Below are positions 6,831 to 6,867 of a stretch of 6,867 nt of DNA, piece by piece. The notes under the pieces are model-generated. The model saw nothing but the letters and a program-made list of their open reading frames with translations. It was not told the DNA's origin and did not search any database. Source of the stretch: FEN-1297 sp964498065 (GTDB taxonomy: Bacteria > Bacteroidota > Ignavibacteria > Ignavibacteriales > Ignavibacteriaceae); the NCBI GenBank assembly GCA_964498065.1, contig CAZCFZ010000151.1, positions 1-6,867 on the forward strand. The letters are read 5' to 3'. The translations under genes and the position numbers were made by a program. Within the stretch, counting starts at the first letter, position 1; each line of letters begins with the position of its first letter.

Positions 6831-6867
6831 TGTCATCAGCATTTTTGTCCGTAAAAAAATCGGAGAA
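6830..6867 (+). CDS. Possible start of a further gene, 3' partial
   Basis: ATG 6830 overlaps the stop of the short ORF as TAATG and stays open for the remaining 12 codons (MSSAFLSVKKSE). A weak GGTGG (6815-6819) lies ten bases upstream. Twelve residues are too few to identify or confirm. An equally good reading is that this is leader sequence and the true start lies just past the window, served by GGAG at 6862-6865. Confidence 0.2.
   Translation, partial: MSSAFLSVKKSE
6862..6865 (+). promoter_or_regulatory. Possible Shine-Dalgarno at the window edge
   Basis: CGGAGAA closes the window and resembles CGGAGAGAAA directly before the ATPase start at 697. If an ATG follows within about 5-10 bases outside the window, a plus-strand gene begins there, divergent from the mannosidase operon. 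Confidence 0.3.

Noticed and set aside
6802..6836. ATGACA/TGTCAT inverted repeat as a terminator
   Set aside because: The stem is only 6 bp with a 23-base loop and lacks a following T tract on the plus strand.
1..6867. CRISPR array, tRNA/rRNA, insertion sequence or phage-defence genes
   Set aside because: No regularly spaced repeats, structured RNA signatures, transposase/integrase motifs or defence-type domains were found on either strand.

Overview
The window is AT-rich (roughly one third G+C by eye), with compact genes, recognisable Shine-Dalgarno sequences, a Tat-type signal peptide and a run of exactly 100 N. This fits a draft or metagenome-derived scaffold from a Gram-negative bacterium. 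The codon style and the pairing of a periplasmic adaptor with ABC genes and secreted mannosidases suggest the Bacteroidota/Ignavibacteria side of the FCB group, but that placement is an impression and no marker gene here proves it.

Left half (1-3591, plus strand): one transporter operon. In order it holds the C-terminal two thirds of a HlyD/MacA-type periplasmic adaptor (5' end outside the window), a complete LolD/MacB-type ABC ATPase, a complete FtsX/MacB-type permease overlapping the ATPase by ATGA, and a second, different permease of the same superfamily interrupted by the N gap. Together they make a MacAB-like export machine in which the ATPase is a separate subunit and the membrane part is probably a heterodimer. 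The substrate cannot be read from the sequence, and no outer-membrane TolC-like partner lies in the window.

Right half (3603-6518, minus strand): two secreted glycoside hydrolases, convergent with the transporter. The promoter-proximal gene encodes a GH125 exo-alpha-1,6-mannosidase with a textbook Tat signal. The distal gene encodes a GH47 alpha-1,2-mannosidase with a Sec-type signal, a family much better known from eukaryotes. The inferred joint job is stripping alpha-1,2 branches and then the alpha-1,6 backbone of a mannan or N-glycan-like substrate outside the cytoplasm. The transporter and the hydrolases meet tail to tail with 11 bases between stop codons, and a possible hairpin covers both stops.

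Right edge (6519-6867): no recognisable gene. It should contain the promoter of the hydrolase pair. It also has a 38-codon plus-strand ORF with a good Shine-Dalgarno, an imperfect direct repeat around ACTACGAAT, and a GGAG at the very end that may belong to a gene starting just outside. I see no clear novel system. The points most worth a second look are the bacterial GH47/GH125 pair with two export routes and the badly sized assembly gap.
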